NCBI GenBank assembly: GCA_947499145.1
Contig: CANMNB010000004.1
Coordinates: 124,001-188,000, forward strand
Direction: 5' to 3'
Source of the DNA: an uncultured Arachnia sp.
GTDB taxonomy: Bacteria > Actinomycetota > Actinomycetes > Propionibacteriales > Propionibacteriaceae
DNA length: 64,000 bases
Shown here piece by piece: positions 17,914-27,023 of this stretch (position 1 is its first letter; each line of letters begins with the position of its first letter). A model generated the notes under the pieces. That model did no database searches, was not told the DNA's origin, and worked only from the letters and a program-made list of their open reading frames with translations. A program made the position numbers and the translations under genes.

Positions 17914-19482
17914 GTGGCAACCACAGTGGCTGACCCGCCGGCCGAGACGCTGCGGCTCCAAGGCATCACAAAGCGCTTCGGGTCCCTCACGGCCAACGAC
18001 GCCATCACCTTGGAACTGGTCCCCGGGAGGATCCACTGCCTCCTCGGGGAGAACGGCGCGGGCAAGTCCACGCTCATGAACGTGCTCTTCGGGCTCCTCG
18101 AGGCCGACGAGGGCACGATCGCCATCGGTCCACGAGAACTCCGCCTCGCCAACCCGAAGCAGGCGATGGCGGCCGGAATCGGCATGGTGCACCAGCACTT
18201 CATGCTCATCCCCGTCTTCACGGTGGCGGAGAACCTCGTCCTCGGACGCGAACCCGGCCGGGCCGGCATGCTCGACCTGGAGGCCGCTCGTGCGAAGGTC
18301 CGCGAGCTCTCGGAGCGCTACCGGCTCGACGTCGACCCGGACGCGCTGGTCGAGGACCTCCCCGTCGGGATCCAGCAGCGCGTCGAGATTCTCAAGGCAC
18401 TCGCGAACGATGCCCGCTACCTCATCTTTGACGAGCCCACCGCGGTCCTCACGCCGCAGGAGATCGATGAGCTGATGGTGGTGATGCGGACCCTGCGCGA
18501 CGAGGGCCGCGCCATCTGCTTCATCACGCACAAGCTCCGGGAGGTCCTGGCCGTCGCCGACGACATCACGGTCATCCGTCGCGGCCGCGTCGTGGGGGAG
18601 GCCGAGCCGGGGGCGAGCGAGGCCGAGCTGGCCGAAATGATGGTGGGACGCGCCGTGAACCTCACCGTCGACAAGGACGAGCCACAGCGAACCAGCGAGC
18701 GCCTGGTCATCTCGAACCTGACCGTGGCCAACCTCGCTGGGGCGGTCGTCGTCGACGACTTCAGCCTGACCGTGGCCGGCGGCGAGATCGTGTGCGTGGC
18801 CGGCGTCCAGGGCAACGGCCAGACGGAGCTCGCCGAGGCGCTCCTCGGATCCATGCAGGTCCTGAGCGGGACCGTCACGCTGGACGGGCAGGACATCACG
18901 CACCTGAAGCCGCAGGAGACCATTGATGCCGGACTTGGTTACGTCCCCGAGGACCGGCAACGAGACGGTTTCGTCGGCGACTTCACGATCGCCGAGAACC
19001 TCGTGCTGAACCACGTCACGGAGTTCGCGCGCGCCGGCAACCTCGATCTCGCCCGGATCCGGGCGAACGCCGAGTCCCGCATCGAGGAGTTCGACATCCG
19101 CACGCAGTCGGCGACCCAGCCCGTCCGCTCGCTGTCGGGCGGCAACCAGCAGAAGGTGGTGCTGGCGCGGGAGTTGTCGAAGCCGCTCAGCGTGCTCGTC
19201 GCCAACCAACCCACCCGCGGCGTCGACGTCGGCGCCATCGAGTTCCTGCACGGTCGCCTCGTGGCCGAACGCGATCACGGGACTGCGGTGCTCATCATTT
19301 CCACCGAGCTGGAGGAGGTCGAGTCCCTGGCCGACCGGATCGTGGTGATGTACCGCGGCCGGATCGTCGGCGTCGTCGGACCCGAGACGCCTCGCGATGT
19401 CATCGGCCTCATGATGGCCGGTATCAGCCACGACGAGGCGGTGGCCAGCGTGGCCGCCGAGGACCGAGGAGAGCCGGCATGA
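17914..19482 (+). CDS. Nucleoside ABC transporter, duplicated ATP-binding protein
   Basis: The ATPase of a carbohydrate/nucleoside-type (CUT2, RbsA/YufO-like) importer. The 522 residues hold two ATPase halves. The first has Walker A GENGAGKST near residue 46, Q-loop HQHFM and Walker B LIFDEPTAVL. The second has a degenerate P-loop GVQGNGQTEL and signature SLSGGNQQKVVLARE. GTG 17914 follows CAGGAG and avoids 29 non-conserved upstream codons. The stop overlaps the first permease (ATGA). The second half has an Asn in place of Asp after the Walker B strand (VLVANQPTRGVDVG), as is common in this family. Confidence 0.94.
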   Translation: MATTVADPPAETLRLQGITKRFGSLTANDAITLELVPGRIHCLLGENGAGKSTLMNVLFGLLEADEGTIAIGPRELRLANPKQAMAAGIGMVHQHFMLIPVFTVAENLVLGREPGRAGMLDLEAARAKVRELSERYRLDVDPDALVEDLPVGIQQRVEILKALANDARYLIFDEPTAVLTPQEIDELMVVMRTLRDEGRAICFITHKLREVLAVADDITVIRRGRVVGEAEPGASEAELAEMMVGRAVNLTVDKDEPQRTSERLVISNLTVANLAGAVVVDDFSLTVAGGEIVCVAGVQGNGQTELAEALLGSMQVLSGTVTLDGQDITHLKPQETIDAGLGYVPEDRQRDGFVGDFTIAENLVLNHVTEFARAGNLDLARIRANAESRIEEFDIRTQSATQPVRSLSGGNQQKVVLARELSKPLSVLVANQPTRGVDVGAIEFLHGRLVAERDHGTAVLIISTELEEVESLADRIVVMYRGRIVGVVGPETPRDVIGLMMAGISHDEAVASVAAEDRGEPA

Positions 19483-20690
19483 CCGCGGACACCACCACCG
19501 AACAGGTCCCGACGGCCGCCCCGGCGCCCCGCCGCGGCTGGTCCTGGATGCCGATCGCCGTGACCGCGGCCTCGTTCGTACTGGCCTTCATCGTCGGCGC
19601 CATCGTCATGGTGCTGGCCGACCCGGACGTCGTCAGCAAGTACTCCTACTTCTTCTCCCGCCCGGCGGACGCGCTCAGCGCGTCCTGGGACAAGGTCGCC
19701 ACCGCCTACGGCGCGCTCTTGCGCGGTTCAGTCGGTTCCTGGGTGGCGATCACGGAGACCACGGCACAGGCCGCCCCCCTGATCTTCGCCGGCCTCGGCG
19801 TCGGGCTCGCATTCCGCGCGGGCCTTTTCAACATCGGTGCCCAGGGCCAAGCCATCATGGGGTCGATCCTCGGTGCCTGGGTGGGCTTCAGCATCCAGGG
19901 ACTGCCGCTCGTGCTCCACATCCCGCTGGCGCTCCTGCTGGCGATGCTGGGCGGAGCCGCCTGGGGCGGCATCGCGGGCTTCCTGCGCGCCAAGACCGGT
20001 GCGCACGAGGTCATCACCACGATCATGCTCAACAACATCGCCGCGCTCGTGCTCAGCTACCTGCTGACGACGACAATCCTGCAGCAGCCCGGTCGTCGCG
20101 ACCCGATCTCACCCGTCATCGAGTGGAGCGCCACCTTCCCACGCCTCGCGGACACGCGCCTCCACCTGGGCTTCCTGCTGGCCCTGCTGGCGGCCGCCGG
20201 CGTCTGGTGGCTGCTGGAACGCACCACGTTGGGGTTCCGCATCCGCGCCGTCGGCCTCAATCCGCACGCCGCCGCCACTGCCGGAATGAGCGTCGACCGC
20301 ATCACGATCGTCTCCATGGCCATTGCCGGCGCCCTCGGCGGGCTGGCTGGGGCCCAGATCGTCATGGCACCCACGCTCCTGACGAGCTTCCCGCCGCAGC
20401 TGTCGCTCGGCATCGTCGGTACGGTCGGTTTCGACGCCATCACGGTGGCGCTCCTGGGTAGGTCCCGACCGTTCGGCATCGTGCTCGCAGGACTGCTCTT
20501 CGGTGCCCTCAAGGCAGGCGGCCTCACGATGCAGGCCCAGGCACAGACACCCTCGGACCTGACCAGCCTCATCCAGGCACTCATCGTCCTGTTCGTGGCC
20601 GCCCCGGCGTTCGTCAAGTGGCTCATCCCCTTCCTGCGCGAGCGCCGACGCCGTTCCGCGACACCCCAGCGAAAGGCGGTCACGGCATGA
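19479..20690 (+). CDS. Nucleoside ABC transporter permease 1
   Basis: A membrane subunit of the BMP-type nucleoside importer, 403 residues with about ten hydrophobic segments. A polar N-terminus (1-25) is followed by a TM beginning MPIAVTAASFVLAFIVGAIV. The family motif GLGVGLAFRAGLFNIGAQGQ and the EAA-like region RIRAVGLNPHAAATAGM are conserved in YufP-like permeases. It overlaps its neighbours on both sides by 4 nt (ATGA), giving a tightly coupled ATPase-permease-permease unit. Confidence 0.93.
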   Translation: MTADTTTEQVPTAAPAPRRGWSWMPIAVTAASFVLAFIVGAIVMVLADPDVVSKYSYFFSRPADALSASWDKVATAYGALLRGSVGSWVAITETTAQAAPLIFAGLGVGLAFRAGLFNIGAQGQAIMGSILGAWVGFSIQGLPLVLHIPLALLLAMLGGAAWGGIAGFLRAKTGAHEVITTIMLNNIAALVLSYLLTTTILQQPGRRDPISPVIEWSATFPRLADTRLHLGFLLALLAAAGVWWLLERTTLGFRIRAVGLNPHAAATAGMSVDRITIVSMAIAGALGGLAGAQIVMAPTLLTSFPPQLSLGIVGTVGFDAITVALLGRSRPFGIVLAGLLFGALKAGGLTMQAQAQTPSDLTSLIQALIVLFVAAPAFVKWLIPFLRERRRRSATPQRKAVTA

Positions 20691-21979
20691 GCGCCGACGT
20701 CGAGACCATCACGAAGCCTGCCGAACTCGGCCACGTCGAGGCCCGCGAGGACCGGATCCAGCGGTTGTCCACCGGCGGCCTCTTCGCGATCATCGGCATC
20801 GCCCTCGTCCTCGCGGCCTTCAACGCCGAGGGCGAAGCCCGGATCGCGCTCTCCGATGCGTTCGACGCCGTCCAACTCCCGACGATCGGGCTCCCGGGCG
20901 CCGTGACCGTCGCCATCTGTGCAGTCCTCGTCCTGGCCGCTGCAGGTGCGTTCCTGTCCGGGAGGATGCGTGGTTCCACCATTGCCTGGGTGGGTGCCGT
21001 CGCCGGTCTTGCCCTTGCCTTCGGCTTCATTGTCTGGGCCGCCTCCGGCAGTTCGCTGCCCTTCACGCTGACGAACCAGCTCCGGGGCACGCTCGCCGTC
21101 GCGACACCCCTGGTCCTCGGTGCCCTGTGCGGCGTCTTCTCCGAGCGGGCGGGCGTGGTCAACGTTGCCATCGAGGGCCAGTTCCTGACAGCTGCCTTCG
21201 CGGCGGCGATCGTTGGCTCGCTGACCAAGTCCCTCACCGCGGCGGTGTTCGCGGCCGTGCTGGCGGGTGTGGCGATGGCTGCGCTGCTGGCGGTGTTCGC
21301 CCTGAAGTACCTGGTGGACCACGTCATCCTCGGCGTCGTCATCAACCTGCTCGCCGCGGGACTCACCGGCTTCCTGTTCCACCAGCTCGTGAGCTCCGAC
21401 ACGGCCACCTACAACGCGGTGCCGATCATGCCGCGGATCCCGATCCCCCTGCTCGAGGACATCCCGTTCATCGGCCCCATCCTGTTCAACCAGACCGCCC
21501 TGGCCTACCTCGCCATCCTCATGGTCCCCGTGGCCTGGTGGCTGGTGTTCAAGACGAGGTGGGGACTCCGGGTCCGCGCGGTCGGCGAGCACCCGCATGC
21601 CGCGGACACCGTCGGCATCAACGTCGTGCGCACCAAGTTCTCCTCCCTCCTGGTCGGCGGCGTCATGGCGGGTCTGGGTGGTGCCTACTTCACGATCGGC
21701 TCCACCGGCGCCTTCCGGCCCGACCTCACCGTCGGCAACGGCTTCATCGCCCTCGCCGCGCTGATCATGGGCCGGTGGCACCCCGTGTGGGCCGCGGTGA
21801 TGGCGCTGTTCTTCGGTTTCGTGACCCAGCTGGGTCAGACGCTCAATCCGCTCGGCAGCCCCATCGACAGCTCCTTCCTGCTGATGCTGCCCTACGTCGC
21901 CACCATCATCGCCGTCGCCGGACTGGTGGGTCGTGTGCGGGCCCCCGCGGCCGACGGCCAGCACTTCGTGAAGGCGTGA
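20687..21979 (+). CDS. Nucleoside ABC transporter permease 2
   Basis: The second permease (YufQ-like), 430 residues with about ten TM segments. The core reads ALCGVFSERAGVVNVAIEGQ, and a RVRAVGEHPHAADTVGI motif parallels permease 1, supporting a heterodimeric channel. I take ATG 20687, overlapping the permease 1 stop; the frame is open 23 codons upstream but those residues would overlap permease 1. The stop overlaps or nearly abuts cdd, linking uptake to deamination. Confidence 0.93.
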   Translation: MSADVETITKPAELGHVEAREDRIQRLSTGGLFAIIGIALVLAAFNAEGEARIALSDAFDAVQLPTIGLPGAVTVAICAVLVLAAAGAFLSGRMRGSTIAWVGAVAGLALAFGFIVWAASGSSLPFTLTNQLRGTLAVATPLVLGALCGVFSERAGVVNVAIEGQFLTAAFAAAIVGSLTKSLTAAVFAAVLAGVAMAALLAVFALKYLVDHVILGVVINLLAAGLTGFLFHQLVSSDTATYNAVPIMPRIPIPLLEDIPFIGPILFNQTALAYLAILMVPVAWWLVFKTRWGLRVRAVGEHPHAADTVGINVVRTKFSSLLVGGVMAGLGGAYFTIGSTGAFRPDLTVGNGFIALAALIMGRWHPVWAAVMALFFGFVTQLGQTLNPLGSPIDSSFLLMLPYVATIIAVAGLVGRVRAPAADGQHFVKA

Positions 21980-21987
21980 CGACGACC

Positions 21988-22422
21988 ATGGCCAACGTCG
22001 ACTGGGATGCTCTGATGGCCGCGGCGCGCGACGTCGCCGGCCGGGCGTACGCGCCCTACTCCGGTTACCCGGTGGGGGCCGCGGCGCTGGTGGACGACGG
22101 CCGCGTCGTGGAGGGGTGCAACGTCGAGAACGCCGGTTACGGGGTGACGCTCTGCGCCGAGTGCGGGCTCATCTCCTCACTCGTGGCGGGAGGAGGCGGC
22201 CGTCTCGTCGCGTTCGTCTGCGTCAACAAGACCGGGGACGTCATCATGCCCTGCGGGCGCTGCCGGCAACTGCTCTTCGAGCACGGCGGTCGAGGCCTGC
22301 GGATGCTCACCCCCCTCGGTGAGCGGACCATGGACGAGATCCTGCCCCAGGCGTTCGGGCCGGAGGACCTCGCCGAGGTGCCCGAGGCCGCTGCCCACCT
22401 GAGAACCGACGGAGGTCACTGA
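21988..22422 (+). CDS. cdd: Cytidine deaminase
   Basis: Deaminates cytidine or deoxycytidine to uridine or deoxyuridine. The 144-residue protein is of the short tetrameric class. Its zinc site is complete: Cys56 and the proton shuttle Glu58 in TLCAEC, with Cys89 and Cys92 in MPCGRC. Substrate-site elements are PYSGYPVGAA and GCNVENAGYG. ATG 21988 is preferred; GTG 21976, overlapping the permease stop (GTGA), is in frame and would add four residues. Its place behind the nucleoside importer implies that imported pyrimidines are processed at once. Confidence 0.95.
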   Translation: MANVDWDALMAAARDVAGRAYAPYSGYPVGAAALVDDGRVVEGCNVENAGYGVTLCAECGLISSLVAGGGGRLVAFVCVNKTGDVIMPCGRCRQLLFEHGGRGLRMLTPLGERTMDEILPQAFGPEDLAEVPEAAAHLRTDGGH

Positions 22423-22423
22423 C

Positions 22424-23509
22424 GTGCTGGACACCGACGCCCTGCAGGGCCTGCCCAAGGTCGCGCTGCACGACCATCTCGACGGCGGGCTGCGCCCCGA
22501 AACGATCATCGACCACTGCGGTGAGAACGGCCACGCGCTCCCGACGACCGACCCGGCGGACCTGCGTCGCTGGTTCTTCGACGCGGCGGATTCGGGATCC
22601 CTGGTGCGCTACCTCGAGACGTTCGACCACACCGTCGCAGCCATGCAGACCGTCGCCCAGTTGCGACGTGTCGCGCACGAGTTCGTGCTCGACCAGGCCG
22701 CCGATGGTGTCATCTACGCGGAGGCCCGCTACGCGCCGGAGCAGCACCTGGTGCGTGGGCTCACGATGGAGGAGGTCATCGAGGCGGTCCGCGATGGGCT
22801 GGAGTCGGGCATGGCCGAAGCAGAGGAGCGCGGCCAGGCCATCGTCGCTCGGCAGCTCGTGACGGCGATGCGTCACGTCGAGCCGTCGACGACGATCGCC
22901 GAACTGGCCGTGAAGTATCGCGACGAGGGCGTCGCGGGCTTCGACATCGCCGGAGCGGAGGACGGCTTTCCCCCGTCGCGGTTCAAGCCCGCCTTCGACC
23001 TGTTGCGTCGGGAGAACGCGTTCTACACCATCCACGCGGGGGAGGCGGCCGGTCCGGAGTCCATCTGGGAAGCGGTCCAGCTCTGCGGAGCCCATCGCAT
23101 CGGGCACGGCGTGCGCATCGTCGAGGACATCGCCGTCGACGACCGGGGTCACCACCGACTCGGTCGCCTGGCCAGCTACGTGCGCGACATGCGCATCCCG
23201 CTGGAGGTCTGCCCGTCGTCGAACCTGCAGACCGGCATCGCCGAGACCCTGGCCGATCACCCCGTCGAGCTGCTGCGTCGGCTGGGTTTCGTCGTCACGA
23301 TCAATTGCGACAACCGTTTGATGAGCGACACGACGATGAGTCGTGAGTTCGCCAAGCTCGCGGCCACCTTCGGGTGGGGGATCGACGAGGTCGAGGCGCT
23401 CACCGTCGATGCCATGTCGTCGGCCTTCCTGCCGCACGACGAACGCGTCGCCCTCATCGAGGGGATCATCCTGCCGTCGTTCGAGGCCTTTCGCTCCGCG
23501 CAGCGATAG
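22424..23509 (+). CDS. add: Adenosine deaminase
   Basis: Converts adenosine and deoxyadenosine to inosine and deoxyinosine. The 361-residue TIM-barrel enzyme shows metal ligands His16 and His18 in LHDHLDGG, the IHAGEAAGPES segment with the next His and catalytic Glu, IGHGVRI, CPSSN and INCDNRLMS carrying the last ligand Asp. The DNRLMS variant is usual in actinobacterial enzymes. It begins 1 nt after the cdd stop region, with GGAGG upstream. Its inosine product is a substrate for the nucleoside phosphorylase encoded at 31029-31829. Confidence 0.95.
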   Translation: MLDTDALQGLPKVALHDHLDGGLRPETIIDHCGENGHALPTTDPADLRRWFFDAADSGSLVRYLETFDHTVAAMQTVAQLRRVAHEFVLDQAADGVIYAEARYAPEQHLVRGLTMEEVIEAVRDGLESGMAEAEERGQAIVARQLVTAMRHVEPSTTIAELAVKYRDEGVAGFDIAGAEDGFPPSRFKPAFDLLRRENAFYTIHAGEAAGPESIWEAVQLCGAHRIGHGVRIVEDIAVDDRGHHRLGRLASYVRDMRIPLEVCPSSNLQTGIAETLADHPVELLRRLGFVVTINCDNRLMSDTTMSREFAKLAATFGWGIDEVEALTVDAMSSAFLPHDERVALIEGIILPSFEAFRSAQR

Positions 23510-23512
23510 CAT
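23507..23512 (+). promoter_or_regulatory. Leaderless -10 box (TAGCAT) of the RNase H gene
   Basis: TAGCAT overlaps the add stop codon and lies 8 nt before GTG 23521, giving a predicted leaderless mRNA. Confidence 0.45.
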
Positions 23513-23520
23513 CCTGCCCC

Positions 23521-24342
23521 GTGATCATCGCAGCGGCTGACGGCTCCTCCCTGTCCAACCCCGGTCCCGCAGGCTGGGCCTGGTACGTCAGCGACGACAT
23601 CTGGGCCTCCGGGGGCTGGGAGCACGGCACCAACAACATGGCCGAACTCATGGCCGTGCTGGACCTGCTGCAGTCCACCGCCCACACCCCGGAGCCGCTG
23701 CGGATCCTGTGTGACTCCCAGTACGTCATCAACTCGCTGACCAAATGGATGCCGGGCTGGAAACGCCGCGGCTGGAAGAAGGGCGACGGCAAGCCCGTTC
23801 TCAACGTGGAGCTGATGAAGGAGCTCGACGCGGCCCTGGCCGGTCGGGCCGTGGAGTTCGAGTGGGTGAAGGGCCACGCCGGCCACGCCATGAACGAAGC
23901 CGCGGACGCCCGCGCGCGTGCCGCGGCCGAGGCGTTCCAACGCGGCGACGAGCCCGACGCCGGGCCCGGGTTCCCCTCGGCCACGGCGGCCGCCCGCGAC
24001 CAGCTGTTCGAGCGCCGCTCCATCGAGGAGGAGCCGGACCTCTTCAGCGTCGGTGACCCCGACCCCGAGCCGCTGGCGGCGTCGACGCCCGGGTCCGCGT
24101 CGCCGCGACTGAAGGCGCAGTTCGTTCGTCTCCTCGACCAGCTCGGCGACGGGACGGCTGGGCGACACCCGGCCTTCGCCGCCCGCACGGCGTCCTGGGC
24201 GCCGCCGTCGGGGGAGTGGCGGATCCTGGGCATCGACCAGCTCGGCGACGACGTCGTGGTCGTCCGGCTCGAGACTCCCGAACCACTGCTGCTGGTGTGG
24301 CAGCGGGTCCCGGCAGGCTGGCAGCTGCGCTTCGCCGCCTGA
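23521..24342 (+). CDS. RNase HI fused to a C-terminal accessory domain
   Basis: An RNase H type 1 domain (1-140) that would remove RNA from RNA-DNA hybrids. All catalytic acids are visible: Asp7 (AADGSS), Glu42 (NMAEL), Asp65 (LCDSQY) and Asp129 (EAADAR), with His119 in VKGHAGH. A linker (about 140-200) leads to a C-terminal alpha/beta domain of about 70 residues ([19 protein letters not shown]...) that resembles the DUF4440/NTF2-like fold; this last point is only a resemblance. The GTG start is supported by a leaderless -10 box. The 273-residue length is nearly twice that of plain RNase HI. Confidence 0.88.
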   Translation: MIIAAADGSSLSNPGPAGWAWYVSDDIWASGGWEHGTNNMAELMAVLDLLQSTAHTPEPLRILCDSQYVINSLTKWMPGWKRRGWKKGDGKPVLNVELMKELDAALAGRAVEFEWVKGHAGHAMNEAADARARAAAEAFQRGDEPDAGPGFPSATAAARDQLFERRSIEEEPDLFSVGDPDPEPLAASTPGSASPRLKAQFVRLLDQLGDGTAGRHPAFAARTASWAPPSGEWRILGIDQLGDDVVVVRLETPEPLLLVWQRVPAGWQLRFAA

Positions 24343-24368
24343 CGCTCGCCGAGGAGGAACCACCTCCA

Positions 24369-24483
24369 CGTTCGCCGTGTGGGCCGCGGAGCGGCCGTGT
24401 CGAGGCTCGGTGTCTACTCGTTCGCCGTGTGGGCCGCTGCGCGGCCTACTCGGCGATCGAACAGGCGGCCTACTCGGCGATCG
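24369..24483. repeat. Nested direct repeats with GC palindromes upstream of metG
   Basis: The 209-nt gap before metG holds CGTTCGCCGTGTGGGCCGC at 24369-24387 and 24419-24437 (period 50). Each copy continues into a palindrome, GGCCGCGGAGCGGCC (24382-24396) and GGCCGCTGCGCGGCC (24432-24446). A second repeat, GCGGCCTACTCGGCGATCG, occurs at 24441-24459 and 24465-24483. No reading frame here is credible. It may be an intergenic repeat family or a regulator-binding cluster. Confidence 0.75.
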
Positions 24484-24538
24484 GTTGGCGGCATGCGGGG
24501 TCGGAGTCGCGCCGACGCGGCGATCATCGCGGCGGCGA

Positions 24539-24544
24539 TAGGAT
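24539..24544 (+). promoter_or_regulatory. Leaderless -10 box (TAGGAT) of metG
   Basis: TAGGAT lies 7 nt before ATG 24552. The upstream in-frame ATG at 24543 falls inside the box, so it cannot be the start of a transcript made from this promoter. Confidence 0.55.
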
Positions 24545-24551
24545 GACGGCC

Positions 24552-26342
24552 ATGTGTGCTGACGTTCTCGCCGCTGTTGCCTGGCCCTACGCCAACGGCC
24601 CCCGCCATATCGGTCATGTCTCCGGGTTCGGGGTGCCCTCGGACGTCTTCAGCCGATTCATGCGCATGACCGGACACAACGTCCTCATGGTCTCCGGCAC
24701 CGACGAGCACGGCACCGCCATCCAGGTGAAGGCCGAGCAGGAGGGCCTCACCGCCCGCGAGTGCGCCGACAAGTACCACCGGGTCATCGCCACGGACCTG
24801 CAGGGGCTCGGCCTTTCCTACGACCTCTACACCCGCACCACCACGCCCAACCACTACCGCGTGGTGCAGGACATCTTCACAGCCCTGCACGACAACGGCT
24901 ACATCGTCGCCAAGACACAGATGGGGGCCATCTCCCCGTCCACCGGGCGCACGCTGCCCGACCGCTTCATCGAGGGCACCTGCCCCATCTGCGCTTACGA
25001 CGGCGCGCGCGGCGACCAGTGCGACCAGTGCGGCAACCAGCTCGACCCTGCCGACCTGCTCGAGCCCCGCTCGCGTATCAACGGGGAGACGCCCAAGTTC
25101 ATCGAGACCGAGCACTTCTTCCTCGATCTCCCCAAGCTCGCGACGCAGTTGGGCGAGTGGCTCGACGGCCGCCGGGACTGGCGTCCCAACGTCCTGAAGT
25201 TCAGCCACAACCTGCTGGCGGACCTCCGGCCCCGCGCCATCACCCGTGACCTGGACTGGGGCGTCCCCGTCCCACTCGACGGCTGGCGAGACGCCCCCAT
25301 GAAGCGCATCTACGTGTGGTTCGACGCCGTCATCGGCTACCTGTCCGCCTCTGTCGAGTGGGCGCGGCGCAGTGGGGACCCCGAGGCCTGGCGCCGGTTC
25401 TGGAATGCGCCGGAGGCCCAGTCGTTCTACTTCATGGGCAAGGACAACATCGTCTTTCACTCGGTCATCTGGCCCGCGATCCTGCTCGGCGCGAATGGTC
25501 AGGGCGCCGTGGGGGGCGAGGTGCGGGAATCCCTGGGCGAGCTGCAGCTGCCCACAGAGGTGGTCTCGAGCGAGTTCCTCACGATGAAGGGCTCGAAGGT
25601 TGCCAGCTCGCGCGGTGCGTCGATCTTCGTCGGTGACTTCCTTGCGGAGTTCGGGCCGGACGCCCTGCGCTACTACATCGCTGTCGCCGGACCCGAGAAC
25701 CAGGACACGGACTTCACGTGGGAAGAATTCGTCCGGCGCATCAACTTCGAGCTCGCCAACGAGTGGGGCAACCTCGTCAACCGTTCGATCTCCATGGCAC
25801 ACAAGAACGTCGGTGCCATCCCGGAGCGCAGTGAGCTCACCGACGCAGACCGGGAACTGCTCGATGCCGCGGAGCGGGCCTTCGACACCGTCGCGGAGCA
25901 CGTCGCCGCGCGGCGTTTCAAGGCCGGCATCAGCGAGGCCATGCGCGTCGTGGGCCTCGCCAACAAGTACCTGTCCGACTCCGAGCCCTGGAAACTCAAG
26001 GGCGACCCGGCCCGTCGCGACACGGTCCTGAACGTGGCACTCCAAGTGGTCAGCGACTGCAACACGATGCTCACCCCGTACCTGCCGCACGCCGCCCAGA
26101 AGATCCACGAGGCGCTGGGCAACGAGGGTGTGTGGGCCGCGCAGCCGGAGCTGGTGGAGGTCACCGACGGTGACCTCACGTATCCCATCCTGCAGGGCGA
26201 CTACGCCTCCGAGCAGGCCACCTGGGGCCGACGTGAGCTCGTGCCCGGCACGCCGCTGCAGAAGCCGTCGCCCCTGTTCCGCAAGCTCGACGAGACGCTC
26301 GCCACGACCGGCCCGGCGTGGGCACCCATCCCAGCTCCCTGA
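24552..26342 (+). CDS. metG: Methionine-tRNA ligase
   Basis: Charges tRNA-Met. The 596-residue class I synthetase has the HIGH motif at 19-22 (PRHIGH). Its zinc-knuckle insert contains CPIC and CDQC, and the KMSKS region reads [11 protein letters not shown], a variant seen in actinobacterial enzymes. The anticodon-binding helical domain follows from about residue 400, and no C-terminal tRNA-binding extension is present. ATG 24552 was chosen from the -10 position; ATG 24543 is the alternative. A repeat cluster lies immediately upstream. It is convergent with the uridine-kinase-like gene, with 4 nt between stops. Confidence 0.96.
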   Translation: MCADVLAAVAWPYANGPRHIGHVSGFGVPSDVFSRFMRMTGHNVLMVSGTDEHGTAIQVKAEQEGLTARECADKYHRVIATDLQGLGLSYDLYTRTTTPNHYRVVQDIFTALHDNGYIVAKTQMGAISPSTGRTLPDRFIEGTCPICAYDGARGDQCDQCGNQLDPADLLEPRSRINGETPKFIETEHFFLDLPKLATQLGEWLDGRRDWRPNVLKFSHNLLADLRPRAITRDLDWGVPVPLDGWRDAPMKRIYVWFDAVIGYLSASVEWARRSGDPEAWRRFWNAPEAQSFYFMGKDNIVFHSVIWPAILLGANGQGAVGGEVRESLGELQLPTEVVSSEFLTMKGSKVASSRGASIFVGDFLAEFGPDALRYYIAVAGPENQDTDFTWEEFVRRINFELANEWGNLVNRSISMAHKNVGAIPERSELTDADRELLDAAERAFDTVAEHVAARRFKAGISEAMRVVGLANKYLSDSEPWKLKGDPARRDTVLNVALQVVSDCNTMLTPYLPHAAQKIHEALGNEGVWAAQPELVEVTDGDLTYPILQGDYASEQATWGRRELVPGTPLQKPSPLFRKLDETLATTGPAWAPIPAP

Positions 26343-26346
26343 GACC

Positions 26347-26949
26347 TCAGGCCTCGTAACGGATCGACTGGAGCCGCTGCAGCGCGGTTGTCATGCTGAC
26401 AGGCTCGAACCCGGCATCGACGGCGGAACGTCGCAGCGCGGGCTCGTCGCGGTAGAGGGCGATGCCCCGCCGGACCAGCACCACCGGCGCTTTGCGGCGT
26501 TCCCTCAGGTCCCGCGCAAGACGGCGTGCGAAGTTCATCGAGCGGGAGCGATCAAGCCACAAGGCCTCGACACGCAGGTCGGCCGCGCGGGCAGCCGCCA
26601 ACGTCTCGGCGGCGAAGATGCCCTCGGCCACCACGACCGAGGAGTCCGAGACGTCGACCATACGGGTGCTGACACGGCGCGACAGCGAAATGTCGTAGAC
26701 CGGGACCTCTGCCCGACCCACGGCCAGTAGCTCCCGCACGGTGGCGATCGCCAGGTCAAGGTCCCAGGAGGCGATGTCGTCCCAGTCGACGATGCCCAGT
26801 GTGCGGGGCAGGCCCGGATGGTCCGCGTCGCGGTAGAACTCATCGAGCGAGAGGCTCGCGACGCCTCCGTCGCGGGCGCCGAGTCGTCCCAATCGCGACT
26901 TGCCGCAACCGGAGGGACCGGCCACCAGCAGCAGTCGGCGAGAAGTCAC
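26347..26949 (-). CDS. Uridine kinase-like P-loop protein
   Basis: A 200-residue P-loop kinase resembling uridine kinase/phosphoribulokinase. Walker A is GPSGCGKSRL (11-20). The acidic segment SLDEFYRD and the VDWDDIASWD region match the nucleoside-binding parts of Udk, and RSRSMNFARRLARDLRER is the lid-like arginine helix. It is shorter than Udk proper, so the substrate is uncertain, although the surrounding nucleoside genes fit. GTG 26949 has TAGAGT 6 nt upstream, giving a leaderless prediction. Confidence 0.78.
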   Translation of the reverse strand: MTSRRLLLVAGPSGCGKSRLGRLGARDGGVASLSLDEFYRDADHPGLPRTLGIVDWDDIASWDLDLAIATVRELLAVGRAEVPVYDISLSRRVSTRMVDVSDSSVVVAEGIFAAETLAAARAADLRVEALWLDRSRSMNFARRLARDLRERRKAPVVLVRRGIALYRDEPALRRSAVDAGFEPVSMTTALQRLQSIRYEA

Positions 26950-26955
26950 CGCAGA

Positions 26956-26961
26956 ACTCTA
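26956..26961 (-). promoter_or_regulatory. Leaderless -10 box (TAGAGT) of the uridine kinase-like gene
   Basis: Read on the minus strand, TAGAGT (26961-26956) lies 6 nt before the GTG start at 26949. Confidence 0.45.
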
Positions 26962-27023
26962 GCCCACCCCTTCACAACCGTGCCGGGACGTGGCAACGTG
27001 GGCGAACGAGCCAAGGAGGCCTC

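Noticed and set aside
24369-24483. CRISPR array
   Set aside because: Only two copies of each unit, irregular spacing and no cas genes.
24343-24551. tRNA or riboswitch upstream of metG
   Set aside because: The palindromes are only 6 bp with 3-nt loops and no acceptor or T-arm consensus or known riboswitch core is visible; a T-box specifier arrangement is also not apparent, and the promoter prediction leaves no leader.
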